A DNA stretch of 64,000 nt, from NCBI GenBank assembly GCA_029721435.1, contig CM056576.1:64561876-64625875 (forward strand), written 5' to 3'. This DNA comes from Gymnothorax reevesii. Lineage: Eukaryota > Chordata > Actinopteri > Anguilliformes > Muraenidae. The notes under the pieces are model-generated. The model made no database searches and was not told the DNA's origin. It worked only from the letters and a program-made list of their open reading frames with translations. Made by a program: the position numbers and the translations under genes. Shown here in pieces: positions 34,507 to 45,068 of this stretch (within the stretch, counting starts at the first letter, position 1; the number at the start of each line of letters is the position of its first letter).

Positions 34507-34768
34507 TGTCATGGTTTGATGGATTTGAGAGCTTTCATTGCTGCTCTCCTCTAGGACGACATTGTTTTGCCCCCAATCGAATTCTTGGGCCAGCTGGCAT
34601 TAATTGGGGGCGTCGCCCGTATTCTACATAAGCCCTCGTTCCGCCTCAATTCCCTTGCTAGAGTGTCAGTGTTACGTTTGCACATTAGCCGGTAAGGTCT
34701 CTAATAAGGGAGTTGTTAGGGATTTAGTTGCATATTTGAGGACTAGTTTTAGAGAGCAAGGGAATCTT
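34507..34768 (+). repeat. LTR fragment of the Gypsy-2 family
   Basis: It starts TGTCATGGTTTGATGGATTT and includes GGGCCAGCTGGCATTAATTG and GAGTGTCAGTGTTACGTTTG. The minus-strand LTR of Gypsy-2 (56325 downward) has the same landmarks in the same order. This copy is in the opposite orientation and stops before a run of about 18 T at 34770-34787. It has no internal region and is a truncated or solo LTR. Confidence 0.85.
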
Positions 34769-34879
34769 TGTTTTTTTTTTTTTTTTGGCTAGAGGAAGGT
34801 TCCTTTCGAAAACCAGAATTGTGCAATATCTAATATGGCCGCCACAGCAGCCATCTCAATATGCCCTTGATCAATATAC

Positions 34880-36003
34880 AGGCGGGGGCATATGCCACGC
34901 TCTGCATTGCTCTTGTCATTATCCTGCTAAATTACACAAGGCCTTCCCTAGAATAGATGTCGTCTGGAGGGGAGCATATGTTGCTCTAAAACCTTTATAT
35001 ACATTTCAGCATTCATGGTGCTTTTTAAAACATGCAAGTGTCCCACACCAAATGCACGAATGCATCCCCATACCATCAGAGATGCTGGCTTTTGAATTGA
35101 ATGCTATTAACAGGAGGGGTGGTCTTTCTTCTTTTTAGCCCGGAGGACACAACGCCCATGATTTCCAAAAAGAATGTCAAATTTGGACTCGTCTGACCAC
35201 AGGACACTTTGCTACAGTCCATTTTAAATGAGCGTTGGCCCACAGAACACGGCAGAGCTTCTAGATCACGCTCACCATTGGCTTCCTTTTTGCACGACAA
35301 AGTTTTAGATGGCATCTGTGGATGGCACGGCGGACTGTATTTACAGAAAGTGGTTTCTTGAAGTATTCCTGGGCCCATGTAGTAATGTCAATGACAGAAT
35401 CATGCCAGTGAGTGACGCAGTGGCGTCTGAGAGCCCGAAGATCACAGACTTCCAGTAAAGGTCTTCGGCCTTGTCCCTTATGCACAGAGATTTTTCCAGT
35501 TTCTCTGAATCTTTTGATGATGTTATGCACTGTTGATGAGACCTTCAAAGCCTTTGCAATGTGACGTTGAGGAACATTGTTTTTATAGTATTCCACAATT
35601 TTTTTACGCAAGCCGTCCCAGGTTGGCGAGCCTCTGGCCATCTTTACTTCTGAGATACTCAGCCTCTCTAATACATCCCTTTTATAACCAATCATGTTAC
35701 ACACCAAATTCCAGTTAACTCAGTTACTTGCTAAATGTTCTTTCAGCTGATTCTCTTAAATATTAATTGCTTTTTCAGCCCTTTTTTGCCTGTGTTCCAA
35801 CTTTTTTGAGACCTGTTGGAGCCAGAAAATTTGAGATAAGGTAATTTTGTGGATAAAAATGTAAAATGTCTCAGTTTCAACATTTGAAATGTTATCTACG
35901 TTCTATCGTCAATAACATATTAGCTCATGTAATCTGAAAGTCATTGCATTTTGATTTTATTCACAACTTACTCTTCGTCCCAACTATTTCGGAATTGAGG
36001 TTG
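34880..36003 (-). mobile_element. Truncated Tc1-like element
   Basis: The right end, reverse complemented, reads CAACCTCAATTCCGAAATAG next to a TA at 36004-36005, a typical Tc1 terminus. The minus-strand transposase starts near 35707. The left terminal repeat and the last part of the transposase are missing, with similarity ending near 34880-34910. Confidence 0.85.
34910..35707 (-). pseudogene. Tc1 transposase, truncated and frameshifted
   Basis: The 149-codon start (35707-35261) has MARGSPTWDGLRKKIVEYYK, VPQRHIAKALKVSSTVHNII and the linker KGQGRRPLLEV, then DITTWAQEYFKKPLSVNTVR. The middle carries a frame change. Near 35080-34910 another frame reads PASLMVWGCIRAFGVGHLHV and QDND, which includes the second catalytic Asp. 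The final Glu region is absent. It is related to the copy at 47314-48906 (shared ITTWAQE.F.KPLSV block). Confidence 0.85.
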
Positions 36004-36005
36004 TA

Positions 36006-36519
36006 CTTCATCATAGAGGAGATTAACCCCTGTAACAGGCTTTTTCAGCAAAATGGCAAGTTTTCTTGAAACGTCCCTTGTACATATCCTGGATGACTTG
36101 AGGTAATGACGTGTTTACGTGACTATGCTATCCACTATACCTATTTTTGACGAGCAAACTGCAGAAAAAATGGCACATGCACACATTAGATCATTGCAAC
36201 ACAACACAATTACAGGTTTGTCTTTATGTAATTTATATATTTATTTAATTCAAGAACCATGTGAATGTGCACATTTGAATCTATGTGTGCATTAAACCAG
36301 TTTAGAAGCAGCATCTAGAGCATTTGTTAAGCATCAAACAGACTTTCAGGTTTGAGGTTATGCTTATTATGAGTGAAGTACTATGATTTGATATGGATTG
36401 AATTGAGGCCACTCCAAAAGACCAAGATACTCCAAAAATGCAGTAATCTTTAGCACCATAGCTGTTGAGTTATTCTTCAATGGTTGTTTGTCCTTGGGGA
36501 GGGAATGCAGTCATGTATT
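36006..36519. other. No identified feature
   Basis: No gene or recognised repeat seen. Confidence 0.5.
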
Positions 36520-37165
36520 AGTACATTATCAACTCCAGTTATTACATTTTTAAATGATTTTCTAAATAAAAGGCCAATAATGTAATAACCAGCCGATAAC
36601 ATAATAACATTACATTATTGGGAAAAAGTTATTACGTTATAGGCTTTATTACATTTTAAGCGGCCAAAACAGGGCTGCCGGATAGCTCACTCGGGTAAAG
36701 CATCGCATTGCAAAGCAGAAGTGGTCAGTGGTCAGCAGCTTTGTCAGCGTAGCACACAATTGCCCTCTGCGCTACAGGGATACAAATTGGGAAGGGTCTG
36801 CCAGGAAGGGTAATATTACATGGTTCCATTGTTCGTTTACTTAAGCGCCTCCTGTTGGCCAAGACAGGCGATCATCAGGAAGATATTAAGCTTGTTGTTC
36901 TGGTATCCTCCGCCCTTGTTTTGAACTTGCGAGGATTCAACCAATGAGTGTATAAGAAGCAGTGGCTGACTGGCACGAGAGCTACGAAGTGTCTGCACTC
37001 TCCTGAATTGGCAACAAGGGGTCATATACGAGCAAGAGTTGTGCATAGTTATCCAAGTGGGCATTCCAGATTTGGGTGGGATTGGAGATGCCAAATTTGT
37101 ATTTAAAAAAGCAGCCAAAACTATTACGTTTTTGGCAGTTATTACGTTATTGGTTGCTACACCCC
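36520..37165. repeat. TTATTACGTTAT-rich repeat interrupted by a SINE
   Basis: Words such as AATAACATTACATTATTGGG and AGTTATTACGTTATAGGC at 36575-36640 reappear at 37122-37165 (CTATTACGTTTTTGGCAGTT, ATTACGTTATTGG). The SINE at 36671-37110 sits between them. The host repeat is partly self-complementary and probably an old MITE. Confidence 0.55.
36671..37110 (+). mobile_element. SINE, family S, longer copy with tRNA-like head
   Basis: Flanked by GCGGCCAAAAC (36660-36670) and GCAGCCAAAAC (37111-37121), an 11-bp duplication with one mismatch. The head has GATAGCTCACTCGGGTAAAG, which fits a polymerase III A box (TAGCTCACTCGG). A convincing B box was not seen. The body matches 31654-32023. The tail is AT-rich and short in A. 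Probably a tRNA-derived SINE moved by a resident LINE. Confidence 0.8.
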
Positions 37166-38598
37166 TACTAATGAAATACTAAATCTCAGATCCCAAGTCA
37201 AAAATGCCAAAGTCACTGTCTAGCTAGCTAGCCACAAATAGGTATTACAACCAAAGGTAACCAAATAAGAGTAAAGCCCCGATACCCTTTAATTCAAACA
37301 GACCGAATAAACAACTCCTTTACTATAAGAGTTAACTAAACACGGTATCCCCCAATAGCTGTCGCTAAGCACTCAAACAGGCAACTAACATTAACGAGCT
37401 GATCAAGGCACCCCAACTGGAGGAAAATACAAAAATAACTTAATTTGCAATGTGTTTTATCGGAAGAGCCCATCGGTAAAAATTAGATGTGAAAAAGACG
37501 CGGTTAGCGTTAATATTTAATTCAAGTCAGCCGGGCGAACGTCCTACTTAAAATGTGAGCCAACTAAACATGACTTGGTTTTGAAAAGCTGTTCCAGGCA
37601 CAGCGACCGGGAGGGAATACTGAATAGCAAACTTGGCAATTTGTTTATGCGGTAATGTGGTAAAAAAAAAAGACCAAAGAGGAATTAAAACCCTTGCGAA
37701 CGTCAATATTTATAGGCTAGAAGACTATATGAAAGGCAAGCAACCAAGTATGAAACCAACCCAGTTTCTAGTTAGATATTCAAGTAATTTGATGATATTC
37801 TTTGTGTTGAGAAGCTTGCTAATGTTTCTTAGCTAAATAAGCCACAGAAAAACCAGGCGAGAATAGCACAGTCCTTGAAAACAACTCCGTTTTACTTTTT
37901 ATATATCATAATTTACTTAGTTAGCGTTTAAGTTTATTTACCCCCCCCCCCGGGTTTCACCAGATTAGTGACTTAATCAGGCTATTTGATAAATGAGTTG
38001 TTAAAAGGGGTAAAAAACTGGGGAAATTTCTCCCCGCTCTAATGTGACAAAGGTTATACCTCGCAAGCAAATTGTCTTACCTCTTAACGTTTGAGCTTTT
38101 ACACACAAATTGTTTTCCGAATTACAAGAAACAAGAGTAAATATTCTGCTACAATCCCTGAATGCCTTTTTCCGTCTCAGCTAAAGCAGAAAGATCACCA
38201 ATGAACAGTGCTGCAGTACAGCCAAGAGGTCAGCAACAGCCAGCAAAAGGAAATCAATGGTGCAACAGCAAAAGCATAAATATATAAAATACTTTATCAC
38301 TTACATAGGCTCCATGGATCCACAATTTAAACAATGTTTAGCATATTGGCGCCAATTTTGCATGTAGATAATGAGTTCTGTTTCTCCTCTTACGATTATG
38401 AGGAGAACTGGCTTCATCTGAAAAGTTTAGTGTTTTTGGAATTAATACACTGTTAATCAAGGAATATTATTTAAAACGGATCAAGATTTAAAATCAGTTA
38501 AACTGATGACTTATCAGGGATTTTTTTGTGCCTCCTCCATTTTCAGCTGAACAGTATCTCAACTGTAATATTTACCTCTTCTTATTTCCTTTCCTTAG
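37166..38598. other. Probable intron of the monooxygenase gene; no exon found
   Basis: Upstream of the first exon. It contains a C run at 37941-37950. I looked for the exon with the HxH copper-binding motif and did not find it here or further upstream. Confidence 0.45.
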
Positions 38599-38695
38599 GA
38601 ATGGAAAGCAGATTGACTTCTTGGATTTGGACGAAAACTATGATTTTAATTTACAACAAGGCAGATTTCTGGGAAAAATTAAGACAATAAAGGAG
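38599..38695 (+). CDS. DBH/MOXD-family copper monooxygenase, exon a
   Basis: A 97-bp exon with acceptor TTTCCTTTCCTTAG and donor GAGGTAAGG. The first base completes a codon begun in the previous exon. It then encodes NGKQIDFLDLDENYDFNLQQ and 12 further residues ending KTIKE. This matches the segment after the HxH motif in the C-terminal copper type II monooxygenase domain, where relatives read RKGKEMK...DFDFNFQE. The family hydroxylates catecholamine-like or unknown substrates in the secretory pathway using copper and ascorbate. The motifs are closest to MOXD1 but orthology to moxd1 or a moxd1-like paralogue is unresolved. The next exon is 19.5 kb away. Confidence 0.85.
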
Positions 38696-39410
38696 GTAAG
38701 GTTTGTGTTGCTGTTTTCAGATATTTGTTGTGGGAAAATTTACCTCTGAATACCTCAGTTGTAAATTACTGTACATTTCCTCAATTTACCTCAGCTGTGT
38801 GGCATGTTAACTGTTTGTTTTGAATGGATAGAATTTTGGCTTTTCCTTTCTCTAGTTCGCATCCATTCACTCAGTGCAATAGAAAGATTAACCACAATTA
38901 AAGGTGCTTTGTGCAACTTCTTCAAATGTATCTATTAATTGCTTTCTATTGCTCCAAATGTGAAAGGACTGTAACAAAACTTAAAGGTGCCATTGCTAAC
39001 TTTTATAAAAAATTACTTGAGTATTTACTGAACCTGTCACTCTACTTACAGTAATACATGAAATGGGTAATATGTAAAAAAAATCAGGTACATATCTCAC
39101 CTCCCAGTGCCTCCGACAACACTGGCAAGGATCCATCGCACTTGAGCAAAATCAAGCACTCTGTTATGATCCATACCAGGAATCAAGCAAAAAGGCGGAG
39201 TACAATCCAATGGAAGAGTTTATTTGTAGTGATACAGTAACAGTGAGATGAAGCCCAGAAGAGAATAGCAGAGTTCAGCGCAGATGTTATGGGTGAAGCA
39301 GGGTAGATGTTTGCCAATTTCAGGCCAGTGGTGTTCCAGGATGACCTCCACTGAATAAATGAATATAATTGAATATTGCGACAATTGAATTATTTTAATA
39401 CTACGGGAGT

Positions 39411-39612
39411 CGTATCAGCTGTTGTAGGCTGCAGCCACAACAAACAAAGGGACAAACATTTCAGTTTTTTTCCGCAGTAATCATAAATCAAGGAGAAGAG
39501 ACTGAGAAAGTGATTCAAATACATTGGAATTAGCAGATCGCAAATATTTCTGGTGGAGATCTAACTGTAAAGAAAATTCATACACTCACATATGCAGCAA
39601 TCATTTTATATC
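39411..39612 (+). pseudogene. THAP-domain relic
   Basis: The + strand shows VVSAVVGCSHNKQRDKHFSF, then, in a shifted frame, INQGEETEKV and ISGGDLTVKKI, then THICSNHFISGK in another frame. The order GCSHN, NQGE, DLT and CSNHF matches THAP zinc-finger domains of transposon-linked proteins. The Cys and His of the C2CH centre are visible but frameshifts break it. It ends at CAGGTAAGT, a donor-like site. Confidence 0.6.
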
Positions 39613-40329
39613 AGGTAAGTTTAAGCCTAAACTTATTATCTTTTGCATTAGGAAGACAATTTTAACCTCTTGAACCCAGTGCTCCGGTACCATGGTCAGC
39701 GGTGCACCTCACAATGAACATCATACAGGGACATGCTGACAGTGTAGCATTATAGCATACACCCAATTAATGGAAAGAAACTTGGTTAATAGCTCATGAT
39801 AACCATTTTTACCAAAATGAGACAAAATTCCAACACCAAGCAAGTTAATGAGCTTGAATTAAAAACATGTGAACAGTGCATGTGTTGCGTATTTGGTGCT
39901 ATCGAATCTGTAACTCAATTCTCTCACACAAGCGATAAATCATCTAAAAGTAGATACTCTGTGGATTCTGACAATACAGGGTGTATCAGAAAAAATGATA
40001 CTCTCAGAAAAATCATCATAAAATTAACATAGATAATAGTCCTGTAAATGTGGGCGTAAACCTTGGTAGAGGGGATCATTCTGCTTTGAATGATACCAGT
40101 ATCTTGGTTTACGCTTCATGCTCCAGTGAGCACGGACGCTTTGAATTTTGCAAAATTCAAATCTTTTGCACACGGGAGTGCGAAGGTTAAAATTGGATTC
40201 GTCACATTAAATTAAAAGTTTAGACAGGGTTTAACCAGTATGCCTATGCGGCTTTTTTTGAATAATTAACCCTTTCACCCCCTAAACTCGGCACAAAATG
40301 ATTTCTTTTATGAGTGGATCGTAACCAAA

Positions 40330-41000
40330 GGGTTAACACATGCAATTGAAGCGGCCGAACAAGTGAATCAAGCTAACAAGCATCATACAGTGGGTATGTC
40401 ATTTACTTATTCCATAATCACATCATGTCTTGTCAGTTTCTTCCTTTCATAAAACAGCCAATGATCACAAATTTGTTATGTTATGCAAGCAATTTAATTC
40501 ATGGACATAAAATTGGTGAGCACCTGAGCATTGGCCCCAGTTTTTGCCACAGCCTGTAACTGTGTGGTGTAAAATGGTCTGACCACACTTCACAGCTCAG
40601 CAGAGGTCTTTTCTGGTAATGGAATACCTCCAAACAAAAAGTGTTCACACTGTCCTTCAGCAGTTCCAACATCAATTTCCAAATGTAAAGGTTCCGAGTC
40701 GTCTCACTGTCTTCAGGAATGTCAACAAGCACCGTGCCTCTTGCACCAGCCACAATCTCAACAAAGGGAGATCAGGCTGACTCAAAACCCAATGTACACC
40801 AGTCAACATCAAAGCAGTCAGGACACTCCTCGAAGACCAACATGCTGGAGAAAGGAGGGCACAAACAGTCAGCTGCCGACAAAATGATCTTGGCCTGTCG
40901 TTATCCACCTTCAACCGTATCCCATGTATTGACCTGTGGTTCCACCCATACCAAATGATAACGAGGCATCAACTTCTTCCCAGTGACAAGCAACAACATT
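40330..41000 (+). other. Mariner-like element, left interior with no clear coding
   Basis: Between the left inverted repeat and the foldback insert. Minus-strand ORFs of 80-84 codons here (for example with PLLSCEVWSDHFTPHSYRLW) have no family features I recognise. The expected transposase N-terminus is not seen on the + strand. Confidence 0.45.
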
Positions 41001-43007
41001 TGGGTCATTCCATGTCAAATCAACCAATTTTCTCAAAAGTGAAAAAGTTGATGTCTCAGAATTTCTTCAAATTTTAACCAGTTGTGAAGTGACCATATTT
41101 GAGAACAACTGCAAATTTTCTTAGGGTTCTGATTTAAATTGTGACCCTCAGCCCCATAAATATGAGAGGGGGTGCATGCGCAAAATCGCACACCTTATTC
41201 TGAACAGGTTTTCAAATGCCTGTAACTGGAAAGATATACAACTTAGACGACTGAAATTTGGTATTCCCACAGATATTTTTGTAAAGAATACCTGGCCAAA
41301 ATTTGGCAGAGTTTGATCAAATAAATATGGTTATTTTGGCTGCCCCAAAATGGAAAAAAGGAATTTTTAATTTTTCCGAGAACGATTTTGTTGGTCTCTT
41401 TTGGCCTGTTATATTTTACCTACATAGTTCGAATTGCTGCCATATATTGTCAGACACCCACTCTGTAGTTCATGGAGCAAGTAACTATCATACTTAGTCT
41501 ATTATTGACCCTTCAAATTTCAAATTTTGCCATTTTAGCTCAATTTTGGGGGCAAAAATGAAGATGTGGGACAGGTCCTAGGATCACCAAATTTGGCCTG
41601 TACACAGATCTTAAGTGTCGAAACAACACATTAAAATTCTAGGAAAATCCTATCATTTTATGCACTTTTCATACATTTCAAGCCCCTGTCAACCACAGTT
41701 GACTGCAAATAATGTCCTGAATGGGATTTGCTACCCTGGCAGGGCTCCTACCATGATGATTCTGATATTAGGCCATTATGTCCCCATTGCAATGCTATAC
41801 AGTTTTGCACTTCTAGAAATAGCTGCTGACATCAGCACTAATCCACTGTGCAGTGTGCATAGTTCAGAGATCAAGAACACTCTTTTCAGGATCAAACTCT
41901 GCTCTGCTGGAGGCAAACTTGTCCATAATATCAGTCCAGAATTTCTCACATATAGCAGCTGATGGCATTTCTCAGCTTCACCAAGGGATGATCCCAAAGT
42001 ACATGGGTTTAAAGATGCCATTTGTACATGTACACTTTCTGCTCAGCAGCACCACACCATATGTACCTGATCTCTGAACTATGCACACTGCACAGTGGAT
42101 TAGTGCTGATGTCAGCGGCTATTTCAAGAAGTGCAAAACTGTATGGTGTTGCAATGGAGACATAATGGCCTAATATCAGAATGATGATGGTAGAAGCCCT
42201 GCCAGGGTAGCAAATCCCATTCAGGACATTCTTTGCAGTCAACTGTGGTTGACAGGGGCTTGAAATGTATGAAAAGTGCATAAAATGATAGATATTGCAA
42301 ATCCGATTATTGAAAAAACCTCTATTTTCAACTTGCAATAAAATCTGAATGGGACAGAAAACCATCCTAGAATTTTAACATGTTGTTTCGACACTTAAGA
42401 TCTGTGTACAGGCCAAATTTGGTGATCCTACGACCTGTCCCACATCTTCATTTTTGCCTCCGAAATTGAGCAAAAATGGCAAAATTCGAAATTTGAAGGG
42501 TCAATAATAGACGAAGTATGATAGTTACTTGCTCCATGAGCTACAGAGTGGTAGTCAGGGTGTCTGACAATATATGGCAGCAATTTGAACTATGCAGGTA
42601 AAATATAACAGGCCAAAAGACCAACAAAATCTTTCTCCGAAAAAGTAAAAATGCCTTTTTTTCCATTTTGGGGCAGCCAAAATAACCATATTTATTTGAT
42701 CAAACTCTGCCAAATTTTGGCCAGGTATTCTTTTCAAAAATATCTGTGGGATTACCAAATTTCAGTCGTCTAAGTTGTATATCTTTCCAGTTACAGGCAT
42801 TTGAAAACCTGTTCAGAATAAGGGGTGCGATTTTGGGCATGCACCCTCCTGTCATATTTATGGGGCTGAGGGTTACAATTTACATCAGAACCCTTAGACA
42901 ATTTGCAGATGTTCTCAAATATGGTCACTTCACAACTTGATAAAATTTAAAGAAATTCTGAGACATCAACTTTTCTGCCATTGGTTGATTTGACATGGAA
43001 TGACCCA
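41001..43007. mobile_element. 2-kb foldback (long inverted repeat) element
   Basis: The left end TGGGTCATTCCATGTCAAAT and the right end ATTTGACATGGAATGACCCA are exact inverted matches. The arms extend about 870 bases each, to near 41868 on the left and from near 42072 on the right, around a spacer of about 200 bases. Landmarks such as GCACTAATCCACTGTGCAGT pair with ACTGCACAGTGGATTAGTGC. The right arm has about 70 extra bases near 42290-42360. No transposase is recognisable. It splits the mariner-like transposase, whose coding resumes just after 43007. Confidence 0.92.
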
Positions 43008-43026
43008 TTTGCAGTTCTGCCAATAG

Positions 43027-43695
43027 TTGCTTGGACAGCGACAACGTTTCCTCGAAGACTTTATCATCAGAGACGAGTCTGGCTTTGGCATGAATGCTTT
43101 GGTCAACTGCCATAATGTAAGGGAATATCGTCCCAGAGGAGACCAGCCGCTTGATTTTGCATTTGAGCGTAATGACGTCAGGCACAAAGTGATGGTTTGG
43201 ATTGGCCTGGTTGGCAATGGAGCAATCATTGGTCCATTATTCTATCGCCATAACCTTAATGATGAGGACTACCTGCAAATGCTGAAGGATCGTGTGGTCC
43301 CCGCAATCATCCAGATGCGCAGATTTCGGCCACCAAGGTATGCCGTCCAATTTCTACAGGCCTGATGGGCACAGGATAGCGTGGCACCCCACAGGAGGAA
43401 GATCATAGTAGAGCGACTGACAGAACTATTCGGAGATAGAGTTGTGGCATTGAACAGGCCAGTGGAATGGCCCTGACGGTCTCCCGACCTTACACCACTT
43501 GACTTCTTGTGGGGCCATCTGAAATCCAAGGTTTACGTCACCCCACCTGCCAACCTGGATGATCTTGAGAGAAGGATCACAGCCGAGGTCGAGGTCTTGC
43601 GGGAAGATGGAGCAGTGATAAGGCGTGCTGTTGGAGATATGTTGCGAAGGGCACAAATCTGCATTGCAAGAAACAGGGCCCACGTGGAGGACTGA
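43027..43695 (+). pseudogene. Mariner-like transposase, C-terminal part
   Basis: One reading frame interrupted by two TGA stops. FIIRDESGFG carries the first catalytic Asp. VRHKVMVWIGLVGNGAIIGP follows, then, after a stop at 43363, WAQDSVAPHRRK with the second Asp. After another stop near 43476 comes RSPDLTPLDFFLWGHLKSKV with the third Asp, so it is of the DDD type and not DDE. It ends ARNRAHVED at a natural stop. Without the N-terminus and with two stops it is inactive. Confidence 0.85.
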
Positions 43696-44378
43696 GGACA
43701 TTTCAACTCTTGATGTGAATTCATCATCAGAGCGAACTTTGAATGGATAATTCTTGGACATCAAAATGACAGGGACTGTCTTCAATTCAGTTTACGTTTT
43801 GTCAAAAAACGTCAAGGCAATCTGGTTTTTCTTTCTTTCTTGGTCAGTTTCACCAAGAGCCTTTGCGACATCTATCGCCAGGGTGGCAGCAAAAGCAACA
43901 TGACACACATGCACATGCAACTGAACCTTCATGGAAGCCGATTCAGCTACGTTTGGAAACCCCTTGGTGATGATCCAGTCCTTGCATAAGAGATAATTTA
44001 ATGTCGAGCTTAGGGAGTGAAAGGGTTAAGTACATATTTAAATAAAGCCTTGGCATACTGGTAAAACCCTGTCTAAACTTTTAATTTAATGCGATGAATC
44101 CAATTTTAACCCCGTGCATTCCCGTGCGCAAAAGACTTGAATTTTGCAAAATTCAAAGCGTCCGTGCTCACTGGAGCATGAGGCGTAAACTAAGATACTG
44201 GTATCATTCAAAGCAGAATGACCCCCGTCTACCAAGGTTTATGCCCAAATTTACAGAACTATTATCTATGTTAATTTTATGATTTTTCCGATAGTAACAT
44301 TTTTTCTGATACACCCTGTATACCATTTCTTGCTTTAAGACTAAAACTCACTGAATTAGCTGCCATAAACATAAAAAA

Positions 44379-44727
44379 CTAGAGGGCACTCGGTAGAGCG
44401 CATACCTTCACCATGCCATATATTTTTTGGTTAATTAATATGTTCCAGATAACTACCAAAATTAAATCAACTCTTCCTAGGACTACCACTTATCCTGCCA
44501 AATTTAGTGCCAAACTGCTCATACGTTTTTGAGTTATTCATTCAGAAATATCACAGACCTGCGTTAGACAGAATGTATGTTCCAGATCACCTTGGACTAC
44601 CAGCTATCATCCAACAAAATTTTGAGCCAAACCCTACATAACTTTGAGTTATTCTATTAACAGACAGACAAACAAATAAACAAAGAAACAGACGAGAAAA
44701 CATAACCTCCTTGGCGGAGGTACTTGT
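44379..44727 (-). repeat. Dispersed repeat family A, copy 2
   Basis: Reverse-oriented relative of 10966-11280. It begins AACTAGAGGGCACTCGGTAG and ends CCTCCTTGGCGGAGGTACTT, with CAGACAGACAAACAAATAAA inside. No coding content. Confidence 0.7.
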
Positions 44728-44846
44728 AATAAACTCATTTGGACAGCCAAAACTACAAATTATGTCTTAACTTAGCTGTCCTTCAATCAAAGTTGTGTTC
44801 AATGCTGCCTATATTTACTCCAAAGCACGACATTGTCTGGGCTCTA

Positions 44847-45068
44847 GGACTCTTTCGCCCCATGCACTTTTCATCCGGTCTCTTTGTCCTTGGATTGTTC
44901 ATCCCTAATAATGCTTTGCCCTCTTCCTGAATTGTAACCCTAAACCTAACCCTAACCTTTATATCATGTTGTTTGTCCTTCGCCGATCTGTCTATCCGTC
45001 TGTCAAAAATGGTGGGACATTTTGTTATCATTCGGGGACAAAAAATCCGGGGACGAAGAGTCCTTGTC
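44847..45068. mobile_element. Short inverted-repeat element (MITE)
   Basis: The left end AGGACTCTTTCGCCCC and the right end, reverse complemented, AGGACTCTTCGTCCCCGGAT form imperfect terminal repeats. A short run AACCCTAAACCTAACCCTAA lies in the middle at 44937-44956. Non-coding. Confidence 0.6.

Larger units (their letters stand above)
39977..44318 (+). mobile_element. Mariner-like (IS630/Tc1/mariner) element carrying a foldback insertion
   Basis: Both ends read CAGGGTGTATCAGAAAAAAT inward (the right end differs slightly) and are flanked by TA at 39975-39976 and 44319-44320. The inverted repeats are about 300 bases: ATCATAAAATTAACATAGAT, GGTAGA..GGATCATTCTGCTTT, GAATTTTGCAAAATTCAA and AAAAGTTTAGACAGGGTTT recur inverted at 44020-44290. 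The interior holds a broken transposase (43027-43693) and a 2-kb inverted-repeat element (41001-43007). The N-terminal transposase region was not found. Confidence 0.88.

Noticed and set aside
36671..36740. A functional tRNA gene
   Set aside because: An A-box-like segment is present but no B box, no anticodon arm and no cloverleaf; it is the head of a SINE with target duplications.
40499..40914. Minus-strand ORFs in the mariner-like element as a second gene
   Set aside because: They overlap each other, lack any known motif and sit in decayed element sequence.
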